Positions 1-7,268 of a stretch of DNA of 64,000 nt are shown piece after piece (position 1 is the first letter of the stretch; the number at the start of each line of letters is the position of its first letter). Both the position numbers and the translations under genes were made by a program. The DNA comes from a virus: positions 40,041 to 104,040 of IMG/VR virus record IMGVR_UViG_3300044904_000056. The stretch is one strand, 5' to 3'. Under the pieces are notes generated by a model. That model saw nothing but the letters and a program-made list of their open reading frames with translations. It was not told the origin of the DNA and did no database searches.

Positions 1-624
1 TACAACTTCCTGGAGAGTCCGCTTGTCCTTGACTACAATCTGTTCAAATTTCTCCCTGCTGATAGCGTGTTTCGGCGGATAGGCAATCCGCTTCGCTGTC
101 TTCAGCACCTCTAGGAACTGCTTGTAGTTAGCCTCTGTTTTGTTGCGCAGGTACCACGCTGGGTGGAAGGATATGACATACTGCCAAGGCCCTCCGTTCA
201 CGACGTTCCCGTGAAGCTTTAGGACTCCAGTTTTGTTGAGAACACTGCGGAGAGGAGAGGCTCCAAGGAGGATGACTACTTTCGGACGGAGCGAATGTAT
301 TTCACGAAGCAGATGGGGCCGACAGTGATTAATAGCGTAGGCTGGTAGTTTGTTCCCTGGCGGACGGCACCTAGCCGCATTGGTGAAGCGGCATTTCTTC
401 GGGTCAATCCCAACTTCCTCGATAGCTTCCCGGAGAACAAGGCCTGCTTCTCCACACCAAGGGTAGCCATTCTCATCCTCGTGCTCACCAGGCGCTTCCC
501 CGACAAACAGGAATACCGGCTCCTCACTGCCCTCCCCATTCATCTGTGGGGATTTGCAGCCCTTATAGAGCTGGCAAGGCTTGCAAAATCTATCAGGTTG
601 TCGGAGAACGTTGAGACTAAGCAT
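1..624 (-). CDS. Family 4 uracil-DNA glycosylase, probably N-terminal part of a glycosylase-DNA polymerase fusion (partial)
   Basis: The frame is open from an ATG at 624 to the left edge, giving 208 residues with no stop. Residues 42-50 (GEAPGEHED) and 154-160 (HPAWYLR) match the two active-site motifs of 4Fe-4S uracil-DNA glycosylases. Cys14, Cys17, Cys86 and Cys101 fit the cluster ligands. A family 4 enzyme normally ends near residue 175-200. Here the chain continues with a segment (about 186-208) resembling the entry into a DNA-polymerase-I 3'-5' exonuclease domain, so a fusion to PolA is inferred and lies mostly outside the window. The enzyme would remove uracil from DNA. Its start overlaps the stop of the next gene upstream (TAATG). 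The glycosylase call is solid; the fusion is an inference. Confidence 0.85.
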   Translation of the reverse strand, partial: MLSLNVLRQPDRFCKPCQLYKGCKSPQMNGEGSEEPVFLFVGEAPGEHEDENGYPWCGEAGLVLREAIEEVGIDPKKCRFTNAARCRPPGNKLPAYAINHCRPHLLREIHSLRPKVVILLGASPLRSVLNKTGVLKLHGNVVNGGPWQYVISFHPAWYLRNKTEANYKQFLEVLKTAKRIAYPPKHAISREKFEQIVVKDKRTLQEVV

Positions 625-917
625 TATTTTGACTTAGACTTTGTTCGCTTAACTTCCTGCAAGCCTAGATGGAACCCGATGCAGGTCAACAGCTTGAAAA
701 GTTCAACTTGAGCCTTCGCAGCCTCTTTCTCGTTCTCAGAACCTGCTTCTGTTATTAGAAAGTCCGTAGCCATCATACCAATCTTCGGGTTGAGGCCGAC
801 TTTCCTGAAAACAGAATCCCAGTCCTTTGGCCACCGCTTGTCCTTCCTTGCTGCCTTCAGCAGGACATCGCAGCGATTCCAGAATTGTTTCTGCTTGTAC
901 TCTTCAAAACGGCTCAT
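624..917 (-). CDS. Small hypothetical protein, 97 residues
   Basis: I do not recognise a family. The protein is charged, starts with a basic/aromatic helix-like segment, has a Trp-rich stretch around residues 14-34 and ends in a Lys/Ser-rich tail (TKSKSK). It has no signal peptide or membrane segment. It overlaps the downstream glycosylase start by one base and the upstream gene by an ATGA, so it is probably translated by coupling. The position points to DNA metabolism, but no function can be assigned. Confidence 0.7.
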   Translation of the reverse strand: MSRFEEYKQKQFWNRCDVLLKAARKDKRWPKDWDSVFRKVGLNPKIGMMATDFLITEAGSENEKEAAKAQVELFKLLTCIGFHLGLQEVKRTKSKSK

Positions 918-1303
918 TGCGCTTTCTCCTTCAACTCCTTGATACGGTCCATCGCGTCTTCTAGCTCAACTACGGTTGTATAGCAGAGCATAAGACAGAC
1001 AACCTCCTTTTCCGCAGCAGCCAAACCATTCTGGACACTAAATATCTCTAGCTGCTGTGCCCAGCGATATTTGGGAAGAGGGAGAACTCCATCCCGGATA
1101 GACTCGATAAGCTTCTGAAGATAGTGCATTGCTTTATCGAGGTCCTGTAGTCCGTTTTTCTTACGCCAACGCGTCACATATTTCGTGACCTGCCCCTCGA
1201 AATATCCTAGATGGTTATGGGCTGCTAAGTCCCAGTGCTGAAATTTCGCCTGGTAGTGCTCTCCGCCCACCTGGTAGTCATTCGCCTTCTTGTCAGATTC
1301 CAA
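914..1303 (-). CDS. DUF3310-family phage protein
   Basis: The core GGEHYQ...QHWDL...GYFEGQVTKYVTRW...LQDLDKAMHYLQKLIE is the signature of DUF3310, a family common in tailed phages and sometimes annotated as nucleotide kinase without proof. I place the start at TTG 1303, because GGAGG lies 6 bases upstream and the family match begins directly after it. A longer reading from 1495 would only add residues encoded antiphase to the neighbouring gene. The resulting 129-residue protein has a C-terminal helical extension rich in Glu and Lys. It overlaps the upstream gene by 11 bases and its stop overlaps the next start (ATGA). Confidence 0.8.
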   Translation of the reverse strand: MESDKKANDYQVGGEHYQAKFQHWDLAAHNHLGYFEGQVTKYVTRWRKKNGLQDLDKAMHYLQKLIESIRDGVLPLPKYRWAQQLEIFSVQNGLAAAEKEVVCLMLCYTTVVELEDAMDRIKELKEKAQ

Positions 1304-1667
1304 TTTGTGCCTCCTTGGGAATGTCCTCCAAACGCGCCAGACCAACATCCCAGTGGTCCGCGTGATTCTCTTTAGCCAGACGTTCTGCTTCATTCCGAGC
1401 AGGCGTATGACTGGTAGCCTTGATAAATTTCGTATCCCAATCCCTGCGACCGTTGAAGTAGAGCTTGACTTCATACCAGTCTTCCTGAACAACAATCGGC
1501 AGGATAATCCGGTGCTCTGCCGGCTTCGTCATCACCTTCGGAAAGAAGTACCTCTTGCGAAACTCGTGAGGCTTAGGATGGAATCGCGTTGTCCGCTTCT
1601 CTGGGGCTTTCCTGGCCCGGACCTTCTTTGTCTTCCGTGTTGGTCCTGCCTTTTTCTTTTGCGTCAT
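1293..1667 (-). CDS. Hypothetical basic protein, 124 residues
   Basis: The N-terminal 30 residues are very Lys/Arg-rich (TQKKKAGPTRKTKKVRARK), like a nucleic-acid-binding tail. Residues about 55-110 look like a compact alpha/beta domain. No family is recognised. The ATG at 1667 has GAGG eight bases upstream. The first 95 bases overlap the 3' end of the thymidylate-synthase-like gene in another frame, a longer overlap than elsewhere in the window. One of the two termini may therefore be shorter than annotated. Confidence 0.6.
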   Translation of the reverse strand: MTQKKKAGPTRKTKKVRARKAPEKRTTRFHPKPHEFRKRYFFPKVMTKPAEHRIILPIVVQEDWYEVKLYFNGRRDWDTKFIKATSHTPARNEAERLAKENHADHWDVGLARLEDIPKEAQIGI

Positions 1668-2760
1668 CGAGTAGCCTCACACAGGTGGAGTAGACTTCTT
1701 TCGATATTCCATACGTGCACTGCTCGTAATAGTTCAAAGCCAATTCCATAAACGGGGAGGGAAGGTGCAGAATTTCACTAGCGACCCACTCCGCCCTATA
1801 CTGCCAACCTGGCTCTTTCACCCAGCGGAAAATAGTAAGCATTTGGGGAATGGTTTTTATCCAGTACCCATCTGGAGGGGGAGGCCATGTCGGATTTGGA
1901 AGCTCTCTTGGTTTGTCCGTCTTGAAAGCCCTAATCTTCTCTACTTTGAGGAGGACGTGTTGAAACTCTTCGTCAGTAACTGTAGAGAATCCTGGTACGC
2001 ATTCGGCCTTAACACTTGCTTGATTCATCACCTCTGATTCATCAAAGGCTCTTTCGAGGATATTCCCTAGAGTCGGCTTGTAGAGTTCTTCATAATAGTG
2101 GAGATTTTGAATAATGTACGTCAGCTTCCCTATCTTCGCCCCCAGACAACCCGCTATATAGGCATGAATATGGGAGAACTGAACCGCGTTGTACGGCGCT
2201 CCCCAAATGAGGTCGCAACTCCGCTGCACTACAGTCTGGTCTAGAATCCCGTTTCTCAGCCGTAGATATATGACATTGTTGCACGGGTAGTCATTTGACT
2301 TCAGAAGATTGTCCCGCTCCGGGTCCCAAAGGCTGATAACTGCTTGTCTTGATAGAGGCTCCCGCTTTAGCTTGTCGATGGCAATGCTAATTTGGTCTAC
2401 AGTTAGATATCCTCCAATTGCTGAAGGCCAGCGTCTCATCCGCAGCCCGTAGGCCCCATTGAAATCCTGCTGATTACCATCCGCAAACTTCCTCATGTTC
2501 TTGTTAAAGTAACATATCCACTCGACATTCCCGCTGCCTGAGAGAATCCAGATTACTTCAGCAAGGGCGAAGAATGGATTGAAGTTGCGTCCAGGAATCA
2601 CCATCCAGCAATATCCTGGCAGCTCATAGTTCAAACAGACAGGTTCTTCTAGCTCTAAGCAAGGACCATGGCGGGTGGGAATCTCCTTCCCATGATTTGC
2701 TATTTCGCGGACCAGAGCGAAGTAGAAGTCGCCAAGACCACGGCCTGAATAAGTTTTCAC
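1573..2760 (-). CDS. Thymidylate synthase homologue, probable dUMP 5-hydroxymethylase
   Basis: The fold is recognisable from the catalytic Cys160 (YPC), the phosphate-binding QRSCD at 179-183 and Asn191 (GAPYN), which in thymidylate synthases reads the uracil ring. The retained Asn points to dUMP, not dCMP, as substrate. The segment matching the Trp-containing loop of dTMP-forming enzymes (E. coli Trp80) reads NMRKFADG at 88-95 and lacks that Trp, as in hydroxymethylases. The likely product is 5-hydroxymethyl-dUMP. The GTG start at 2760 is preceded by GAGGAGG and by the GCGTTCTAT element. The C-terminal 35 residues are charged and overlap the next gene. A plain dTMP synthase cannot be excluded. 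Confidence 0.8.
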   Translation of the reverse strand: MKTYSGRGLGDFYFALVREIANHGKEIPTRHGPCLELEEPVCLNYELPGYCWMVIPGRNFNPFFALAEVIWILSGSGNVEWICYFNKNMRKFADGNQQDFNGAYGLRMRRWPSAIGGYLTVDQISIAIDKLKREPLSRQAVISLWDPERDNLLKSNDYPCNNVIYLRLRNGILDQTVVQRSCDLIWGAPYNAVQFSHIHAYIAGCLGAKIGKLTYIIQNLHYYEELYKPTLGNILERAFDESEVMNQASVKAECVPGFSTVTDEEFQHVLLKVEKIRAFKTDKPRELPNPTWPPPPDGYWIKTIPQMLTIFRWVKEPGWQYRAEWVASEILHLPSPFMELALNYYEQCTYGISKEVYSTCVRLLDDAKEKGRTNTEDKEGPGQESPREADNAIPS

Positions 2761-2776
2761 AATCGTTCCTCCTCAC

Positions 2777-3646
2777 CTAGATAGAACGCTCCCCTCTAGG
2801 AAAACGTAAGTTGCCTTGGAACCCGTTGTAGAGAGAGCGAGGCCTGCCTTCTCCCAGACGTACCCGCTCATACTTGTCCCACTCACAAAGTGCATTCTGC
2901 AAATCCTGCGCATGTATGTCCGGCATTCCTGCTTGAAAAATTTTCGGGCTGATTTTGTCGTAGAGTTCGTCTAGGCATTCCTTCCAATCCGCTTCCTTCC
3001 ACTTAGCCCTCTTATCCCGCCCTATTACACGATTCAACCCTCGTTTGCTCCCAGGGCCAGAGATAGCCCAAGTTGACCAATCCTTTGCGTGCCGAAGCGT
3101 AGCATACTTCACATCAGCAATGACCTGCCCTGTCATAAAGCTTCCCATATCTTTCTGGTCGTGCAGCCTGTCGTAGAATTCCGCAAGCGTATCGCCATCT
3201 CTCGGGCGGATTTCTTTTCTTGCTCCCCACATCGGTGTCAGGACTTGCTTGGCTAGGTATCGGGCTTTCGATTGATGATCTGGACCTGCGTGAATCATAT
3301 ATGCTCCGGTGAAGACTTTCTCGCCGTCTTTCTTTCGCTGCTCCAATACTCTGATGAACTCGTCTGGGTGCCAAGGAACAGGATAACCTAGCTCATCTAG
3401 GGTCTCCGGCCAATTGACAAAACGTGAAACCGTCATAGCGAACCAGAGGTCCTTATCTTCCGCGTGAGGCTCCCGCCAATGCTCCCGTACCCAAATCGTG
3501 ACCGTGTCTAATTCCCGGAACACGTTGCAGAACCGATAGCGCTGAAGTATTGGGTCCCGTGTCCATGGTCGAGGCTTGCCAGCTTGCTTCCGCTTGTAGA
3601 TTGCGTGGCGTTCAAGGATGAAGCGAAGGAGAGGATTGATGTTCAT
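2777..3646 (-). CDS. Alpha-glutamyl/putrescinyl-thymine pyrophosphorylase superfamily protein
   Basis: The N-terminal pattern (ERHAIYKRK near 12-20, PWT at 27-29, DPIL, then YRFCNVFRELD at 37-47) matches the helical, glycosylase-like domain family found in thymine-hypermodifying phages. That family is annotated as aGPT-pyrophosphorylase clade 3 or as the helical domain of 5-hmdU DNA kinases. In characterised systems the enzyme displaces pyrophosphate from 5-(pyrophosphoryloxymethyl)uracil in DNA with an amine or amino acid. The 289-residue length fits a stand-alone protein. It sits directly before the TS homologue, ends 16 bases before its start, and its start overlaps the stop of the zinc-ribbon gene (TGATG). 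The C-terminus carries an RFPR tetrapeptide at 281-284. The precise clade is uncertain. Confidence 0.75.
   Translation of the reverse strand: MNINPLLRFILERHAIYKRKQAGKPRPWTRDPILQRYRFCNVFRELDTVTIWVREHWREPHAEDKDLWFAMTVSRFVNWPETLDELGYPVPWHPDEFIRVLEQRKKDGEKVFTGAYMIHAGPDHQSKARYLAKQVLTPMWGARKEIRPRDGDTLAEFYDRLHDQKDMGSFMTGQVIADVKYATLRHAKDWSTWAISGPGSKRGLNRVIGRDKRAKWKEADWKECLDELYDKISPKIFQAGMPDIHAQDLQNALCEWDKYERVRLGEGRPRSLYNGFQGNLRFPRGERSI
2781..2789 (-). promoter_or_regulatory. GCGTTCTAT element, copy 1
   Basis: GCGTTCTAT on the minus strand ends 20 bases before the GTG start of the thymidylate-synthase homologue, with AGGTGAGGAGG between. It overlaps the last codons of the upstream pyrophosphorylase-family gene. 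Spacing equals that at 11600 and 21416. Confidence 0.5.
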
Positions 3647-3999
3647 CAGTTGCCTCTCCTTTGATTTTGATACAGACGTAGCCGTTCAGCCATATTCATC
3701 AGCTCGTTCGCCAGCTCTTCATCGCGGTAGGTGTAGTAACACTGAGTGTTGGACTTCTCTGCCATAGCTTCAAGATTGCTGATGATTTCGTCCAGGTCAA
3801 CTCGGGGGCCACGGTGCTTCTTGCCGGCTTTCTTCTTATCTCGGCAGGATTTGCAGCGTTTTGGCATTTGGAATTCGGGATTTGTTGCCTGAAGACTTTT
3901 GTAGAAGCTTATCTCGCTCTCGTACATCCCCCAGTCCTCGTGGCAGTCTACGCATTGCCCCATCGAAACAAATGCTCCTCGATCTTTATCATCCCCCAT
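3646..3999 (-). CDS. Zinc-ribbon protein (zf-trcl-like)
   Basis: Cys16-x2-Cys19 and Cys49-x2-Cys52 bracket an aromatic/acidic segment (YESEISFYKSL). This layout and the following CRDKKK resemble the small 'probable zinc-ribbon' family (Pfam zf-trcl). The 65-residue C-terminal extension is helical with an Asp/Glu-rich stretch and no recognised domain. It probably binds a nucleic acid or a protein partner. The gene is coupled to the pyrophosphorylase-family gene by a one-base overlap. Confidence 0.7.
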   Translation of the reverse strand: MGDDKDRGAFVSMGQCVDCHEDWGMYESEISFYKSLQATNPEFQMPKRCKSCRDKKKAGKKHRGPRVDLDEIISNLEAMAEKSNTQCYYTYRDEELANELMNMAERLRLYQNQRRGN

Positions 4000-4358
4000 T
4001 TTCTCTTCCTTTCCGCTTTCTCCACTCTACCCAACGTCTCTTCGTAGCTTTACCAATTTTTAGAAGAGCCTGCTTAGTATGCTTGTATCCTTTGCTATTT
4101 TGATTCCCAAATCCGAAATGTTTGCCCGCAGCATTTTTATTCCCTAATTTGGAGAGGCTCATCTTTTTACGGCTCATAGGAGAAAGTTTTCGCCCTAAAC
4201 AGTATTGATTTCCTGTATGAAGTTTGATTAGTCTGCGGCGGTGTTCTGCAGACAATTTCTTTCCCTTCCTGTTATGATTCCCCGCCCCAATCTTATTACC
4301 CATCAATCTTATTACCCATCATCCTTCTTCTCATCTTCTTTCGAGTAGTCGCAGACAT
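3989..4358 (-). pseudogene. NUMOD3-repeat homing-endonuclease remnant, frameshifted by a 16-bp duplication
   Basis: From ATG 4303 the frame encodes 104 residues that are almost entirely NUMOD3-type DNA-binding repeats (GNQYCLGRKLS, GNKNAAGKHF and similar). No HNH, GIY-YIG or EDxHD nuclease domain is present. A second short frame from ATG 4358 (20 codons, stop at 4296-4298) encodes the first half of another NUMOD3 motif (TTRKKMRRRMMGNKI). The two frames are separated only by an exact 16-bp tandem duplication at 4288-4319. Removing one copy would join them. The element lies between the kinase and the zinc-ribbon gene and overlaps the latter by 11 bases. It is best read as a decayed mobile gene, though the 104-residue product could still be made. 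Confidence 0.7.
4288..4319. repeat. Exact 16-bp tandem duplication
   Basis: Two identical 16-base units (4288-4303 and 4304-4319, CAATCTTATTACCCAT on the plus strand) lie head to tail. Sixteen is not a multiple of three, so the duplication shifts the NUMOD3 frame and creates an early stop. Confidence 0.95.
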
Positions 4359-4359
4359 T

Positions 4360-4983
4360 TTAATACCCAAGGAACCATCCCCACAACCAAGCTAGAATAG
4401 TTTGTAATCCATCCTGATAAGGGATAACTCTGACATCTGCCCCTACTTCTCTGAGTCTCTTCTCACTACCTAATACGGCCTTGTATTTTGGATAGAGGGA
4501 TTTGTCCGGGTCAACTGGCCGAGGGTCCTTCCGCTGAATCCTGCGCTTTACCATCCGCTGAAGGCACTTCTCTAAGGGGGTATCCATAAAGCCAAATATC
4601 CAATGCGTATGCGGTAGGCTTCTTGCCAGGTCAATCCAACGCTGGGTCAGGGTAGCAGCCAGCGCTCCCTCGAAAACAACATTCCCCCGCCTGGAAAGGT
4701 CTGTGATTGCCTTGGAAGCGTAATCGGCACGGGTGCTGCCCCTGTAATAGCTTTCGTCAATCGCGTCATAGCCGCCCGTTGTTATCCGGTAAGGCCCAAG
4801 CAGGGCTGTCTTCGTAGGCCCTGTATCGAGGACGTAGGCGAGCACCTTTCCATTCCCAGGGTTAATCAGAGGCGTATTGGAAAAGCTCTCTAGAAGGGAT
4901 TTTGCTAGGGTTGTCTTGCCACTGGCATTCGTGCCCCTGATGTTGATGACGATATGCTTCAGCCGAGGAAATCGTTCCGTCAT
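4360..4983 (-). CDS. P-loop kinase, probable 5-hydroxymethyl-dU DNA kinase
   Basis: The Walker A motif GTNASGKTT is at residues 17-25. The rest of the 207 residues has the compact layout of the kinases that phosphorylate 5-hydroxymethyluracil in DNA of thymine-hypermodified phages. An acidic FEGA segment follows the mid region and basic lid residues (KRRIQRKDPRP) lie near 148-158. The assignment rests mainly on context: TS homologue and pyrophosphorylase-family genes lie within 1.6 kb. It could be a generic deoxynucleoside-type kinase. An RFPR tetrapeptide occupies residues 4-7, before the first beta strand. The start overlaps the phosphatase-fold gene by ATGA. Confidence 0.7.
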   Translation of the reverse strand: MTERFPRLKHIVINIRGTNASGKTTLAKSLLESFSNTPLINPGNGKVLAYVLDTGPTKTALLGPYRITTGGYDAIDESYYRGSTRADYASKAITDLSRRGNVVFEGALAATLTQRWIDLARSLPHTHWIFGFMDTPLEKCLQRMVKRRIQRKDPRPVDPDKSLYPKYKAVLGSEKRLREVGADVRVIPYQDGLQTILAWLWGWFLGY

Positions 4984-5423
4984 TTCCCTTTCTCCAGCTT
5001 CGACAGATTCAAAACACCCGACTCGATAACCCGCATTGCCTTCATATAGTCGTCACCCTTGAGAAAGGGCAGGTCCGGTATGCGGATAACGGGAGGCTCC
5101 GCATACGCACCAAGAGGCGAGAACTTCCGCCGATGAGCTGGAAACTTTTTCAACAGCTGCTTGTAATGTACTGGGCTCATATAGATGATGCGGTCAGCCC
5201 ATTCGACCATCTTCTGAGTCACAGGCTTTGACCTTTCGTCCTCCTCTAGATAGTACGCCTGGTTGAGGCTATAGAGAGCCTCCCGGACTTTCTTCGCAAT
5301 GGTTCCCTGGTAGGGGCCTTTTTGCAGCCCTGCCGATTCAACGTTCATCCCGAGGTATCGCCCGATAGCCGCTGCGACCTGAGATCGGGAACGGTTGTTG
5401 GTGCAGATAAAGAGGATACGCAC
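4980..5423 (-). CDS. Low-molecular-weight protein tyrosine phosphatase-fold protein
   Basis: The protein begins with a beta strand and the CX5R loop CTNNRSR (Cys7 to Arg13). IPDLPF places a general-acid Asp at 117. This is the arrangement of low-molecular-weight phosphatases and the related arsenate reductases. At 147 residues it has normal family length. The GTG start at 5423 is preceded by AAGGGAG. The gene is coupled to the kinase by a 4-base overlap, so it may remove phosphate from a nucleotide intermediate or from a host protein. The substrate cannot be told from the sequence. Confidence 0.75.
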   Translation of the reverse strand: MRILFICTNNRSRSQVAAAIGRYLGMNVESAGLQKGPYQGTIAKKVREALYSLNQAYYLEEDERSKPVTQKMVEWADRIIYMSPVHYKQLLKKFPAHRRKFSPLGAYAEPPVIRIPDLPFLKGDDYMKAMRVIESGVLNLSKLEKGK

Positions 5424-5570
5424 TGTGCTTTCGACTCCCTTCTAGGCCCGACTGGTTTTAGGCCAGCCTATTGTTGGTAGCGGACCCAACTAGCCAGTGG
5501 CAGGGTGCTAGCAGAGTTCGTTTACGTGGGGATATAGCTAAACTGGTGTAAAGGCTAGTTTTGAGCCCTG

Positions 5571-6182
5571 CTAGGGGCCTATCCGGGGGAAGCGTAGGGG
5601 GCCAGTCCTCCTGGCCCTGACTATTAGCTCAACAGTAGCCTTCAGCTTCTCCGCTGGGTGAAAGTAGAAGAACTTAGCTTGGGCCGAGAAGATAGGTATA
5701 TGCCGCCACTTCCTAGCCGGAGGCTTCGCATAGCTCACGACCTCCATCCCCGCTAGCATCTCGTTCACACGTTCCCGGTGTTTTTGGACAAGGGCGTAGG
5801 GCTGTTCTAGGTAGAACCAGCAGCCCGGATATTGCAGCCACTGTCGGATATTCCAATGGTCCTGGGTATGCTCCGTCTGCTGAAGGGGAGCCACCCCTAG
5901 AGGCAGAATCACCGTAGAGTCCGGAGGGGGCCAAGTGTGGACTGGCTTGAGCATCTCTTTCCAATCGCAATCTCCTCCAATATAGTTGTATCCTTGCCAG
6001 TAAGCACCTACAGCATCGGCGTAAGTCTCCGCATCCCGCAGGGAGTTCTTCTTCACAGGGACCATAGTCAGAATGGTAACCTGCTTGCCTTCCTGAATCC
6101 ACTGCTCGATATGAGCCCCTAGCGAAAGGAAGGCATCATCACTGTGAGGCTCTACGATAACCAGGCGGTCATTTATGGGCAC
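5571..6182 (-). CDS. PIG-L/LmbE-family N-deacetylase
   Basis: PHSDDAFLSLG near residues 12-22 is the metal-binding PHxDD signature of the family that deacetylates N-acetylglucosamine conjugates. His124-type ligands are likely in the EHTQDHWNIR segment, the usual second His motif. I choose GTG 6182 (203 residues) because GGAGG lies seven bases before it. A longer reading would overlap the methyltransferase gene by 50 bases. The C-terminus carries RFPR four residues before the end. Next to hypermodification genes, it may deacetylate a sugar added to DNA or to the virion. Confidence 0.8.
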   Translation of the reverse strand: MPINDRLVIVEPHSDDAFLSLGAHIEQWIQEGKQVTILTMVPVKKNSLRDAETYADAVGAYWQGYNYIGGDCDWKEMLKPVHTWPPPDSTVILPLGVAPLQQTEHTQDHWNIRQWLQYPGCWFYLEQPYALVQKHRERVNEMLAGMEVVSYAKPPARKWRHIPIFSAQAKFFYFHPAEKLKATVELIVRARRTGPLRFPRIGP

Positions 6183-6774
6183 GTTTCGGCCTCCGGAAGA
6201 CGCTGAGATGCCGCCCATACCAGTTGGAAGTAATTCTTTCGTCAGCTAATATCGCTTCGCACAACTCCTTGGTGACCTTCTTTTCAAAGGTGAATCCGGC
6301 AAGCACAAATAGTTGCCGCCAATAGCCTTTAGGCTTGCAGTTCACGTGGTACCGGCCCCATTCAGAAGAGTCGATGGACAGGAGCACCCATTTTGAGGAG
6401 AGCCGTTTCACCGTATCCACTAAGACTTTCTCAGAGGACTCCGGGATGTGCTCGAATACATCCCACGAGGTTACCAGGTCAAATTTTTTGTCCAAATGGA
6501 AGGACTTTGATAGGTCGTGGGCTATGTATTTCGCTCCTTCCGCGAATCTGCTGTTGAACTCAGAACCATCCACCCCATAAGCCCTTACTCCTAGCTCTGA
6601 CAGCCGATTCACAAACGACATCGTACCACAACCCAGGTCAATGCAACGCTTGGGGTGAAATCTGTTGAAGATGAGCTCTGCTAGATATTTCGAGGACACG
6701 TGGGGTCCTTTTGTGGACCTGGTGCGATTTTTGAACCACTTCAGTGGATAGAGTTCACTTAGCTTTTCTTCCAT
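6169..6774 (-). CDS. Class I SAM-dependent methyltransferase
   Basis: CIDLGCGTMSFV is the SAM-binding motif I. An acidic residue ends the next strand (YGVDGS), and FDLVTSWDVFEHI is the typical motif of small-molecule methyltransferases of the Methyltransf_11/23 type. At 201 residues it is a stand-alone catalytic domain. No target-recognition region typical of DNA cytosine or adenine methylases is visible. It overlaps the deacetylase by 14 bases and the upstream HNH gene by 16. A sugar or base-adduct substrate is plausible. Confidence 0.75.
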   Translation of the reverse strand: MEEKLSELYPLKWFKNRTRSTKGPHVSSKYLAELIFNRFHPKRCIDLGCGTMSFVNRLSELGVRAYGVDGSEFNSRFAEGAKYIAHDLSKSFHLDKKFDLVTSWDVFEHIPESSEKVLVDTVKRLSSKWVLLSIDSSEWGRYHVNCKPKGYWRQLFVLAGFTFEKKVTKELCEAILADERITSNWYGRHLSVFRRPKRAHK

Positions 6775-7268
6775 AGTCGTGGGAACCTCATCGGGAAATT
6801 AGGTCTTGCAAATTCTCCGAAAAATTCTTTGGCAGCAGTATCATAAGCCTTCGCTGCGGCTATCGGATTGTCGAAGGAACCTAGATGAATAACTTTCCAA
6901 TATACACAAATCTGCGCATACCATTTCCTAGCACCTTTGTGCCAAGAGACACCTTTGAATCCTGATTTGTTATTTGAATGCTTTCCTTGGTTAGCCAGAT
7001 TCTGCGAGTTAGAAGCATCTCTCAAATTATCTTTTTGACAATCTAGCCCATTTCCATTCTTATGGTCTATCCCTTTGCGCCCTAATATAAAATTGTGTAG
7101 AAGAAAATTAGGAACTCCCATTTGTCCGTGAGCTGCGTACGACTTACCCTTAGAGCCAGATGTATAGTGCCATATGCCCTCAGCTGTTACACGTTCATAA
7201 TCTTCGTCATCAACAAGTGCATAGGCTCTTATCTTTCCTTTTCGATTGCGAAGCGGAATTTTCTTCAT
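6759..7268 (-). CDS. HNH homing endonuclease with AP2 DNA-binding domain
   Basis: The order is an N-terminal beta-rich region, an HNH core (LHNFILGRKGIDHKNGNGLD, about 57-76, then DNLRDAS) and an AP2-like domain (SGFKGVSWHKGARKWYAQI, then HLGSFDNPIAAAKAYD, about 102-150). This is a common free-standing phage homing endonuclease. It interrupts a run of modification and glycosylation genes. The last residues are MRFPRLWKKS, so it shares the RFPR tail with its neighbours. It overlaps both flanking genes. Confidence 0.9.
   Translation of the reverse strand: MKKIPLRNRKGKIRAYALVDDEDYERVTAEGIWHYTSGSKGKSYAAHGQMGVPNFLLHNFILGRKGIDHKNGNGLDCQKDNLRDASNSQNLANQGKHSNNKSGFKGVSWHKGARKWYAQICVYWKVIHLGSFDNPIAAAKAYDTAAKEFFGEFARPNFPMRFPRLWKKS

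Noticed and set aside
1304-1495. Extended N-terminus for the DUF3310 protein
   Set aside because: The extra 64 codons run antiphase to the neighbouring gene, and a ribosome site marks TTG 1303 instead.
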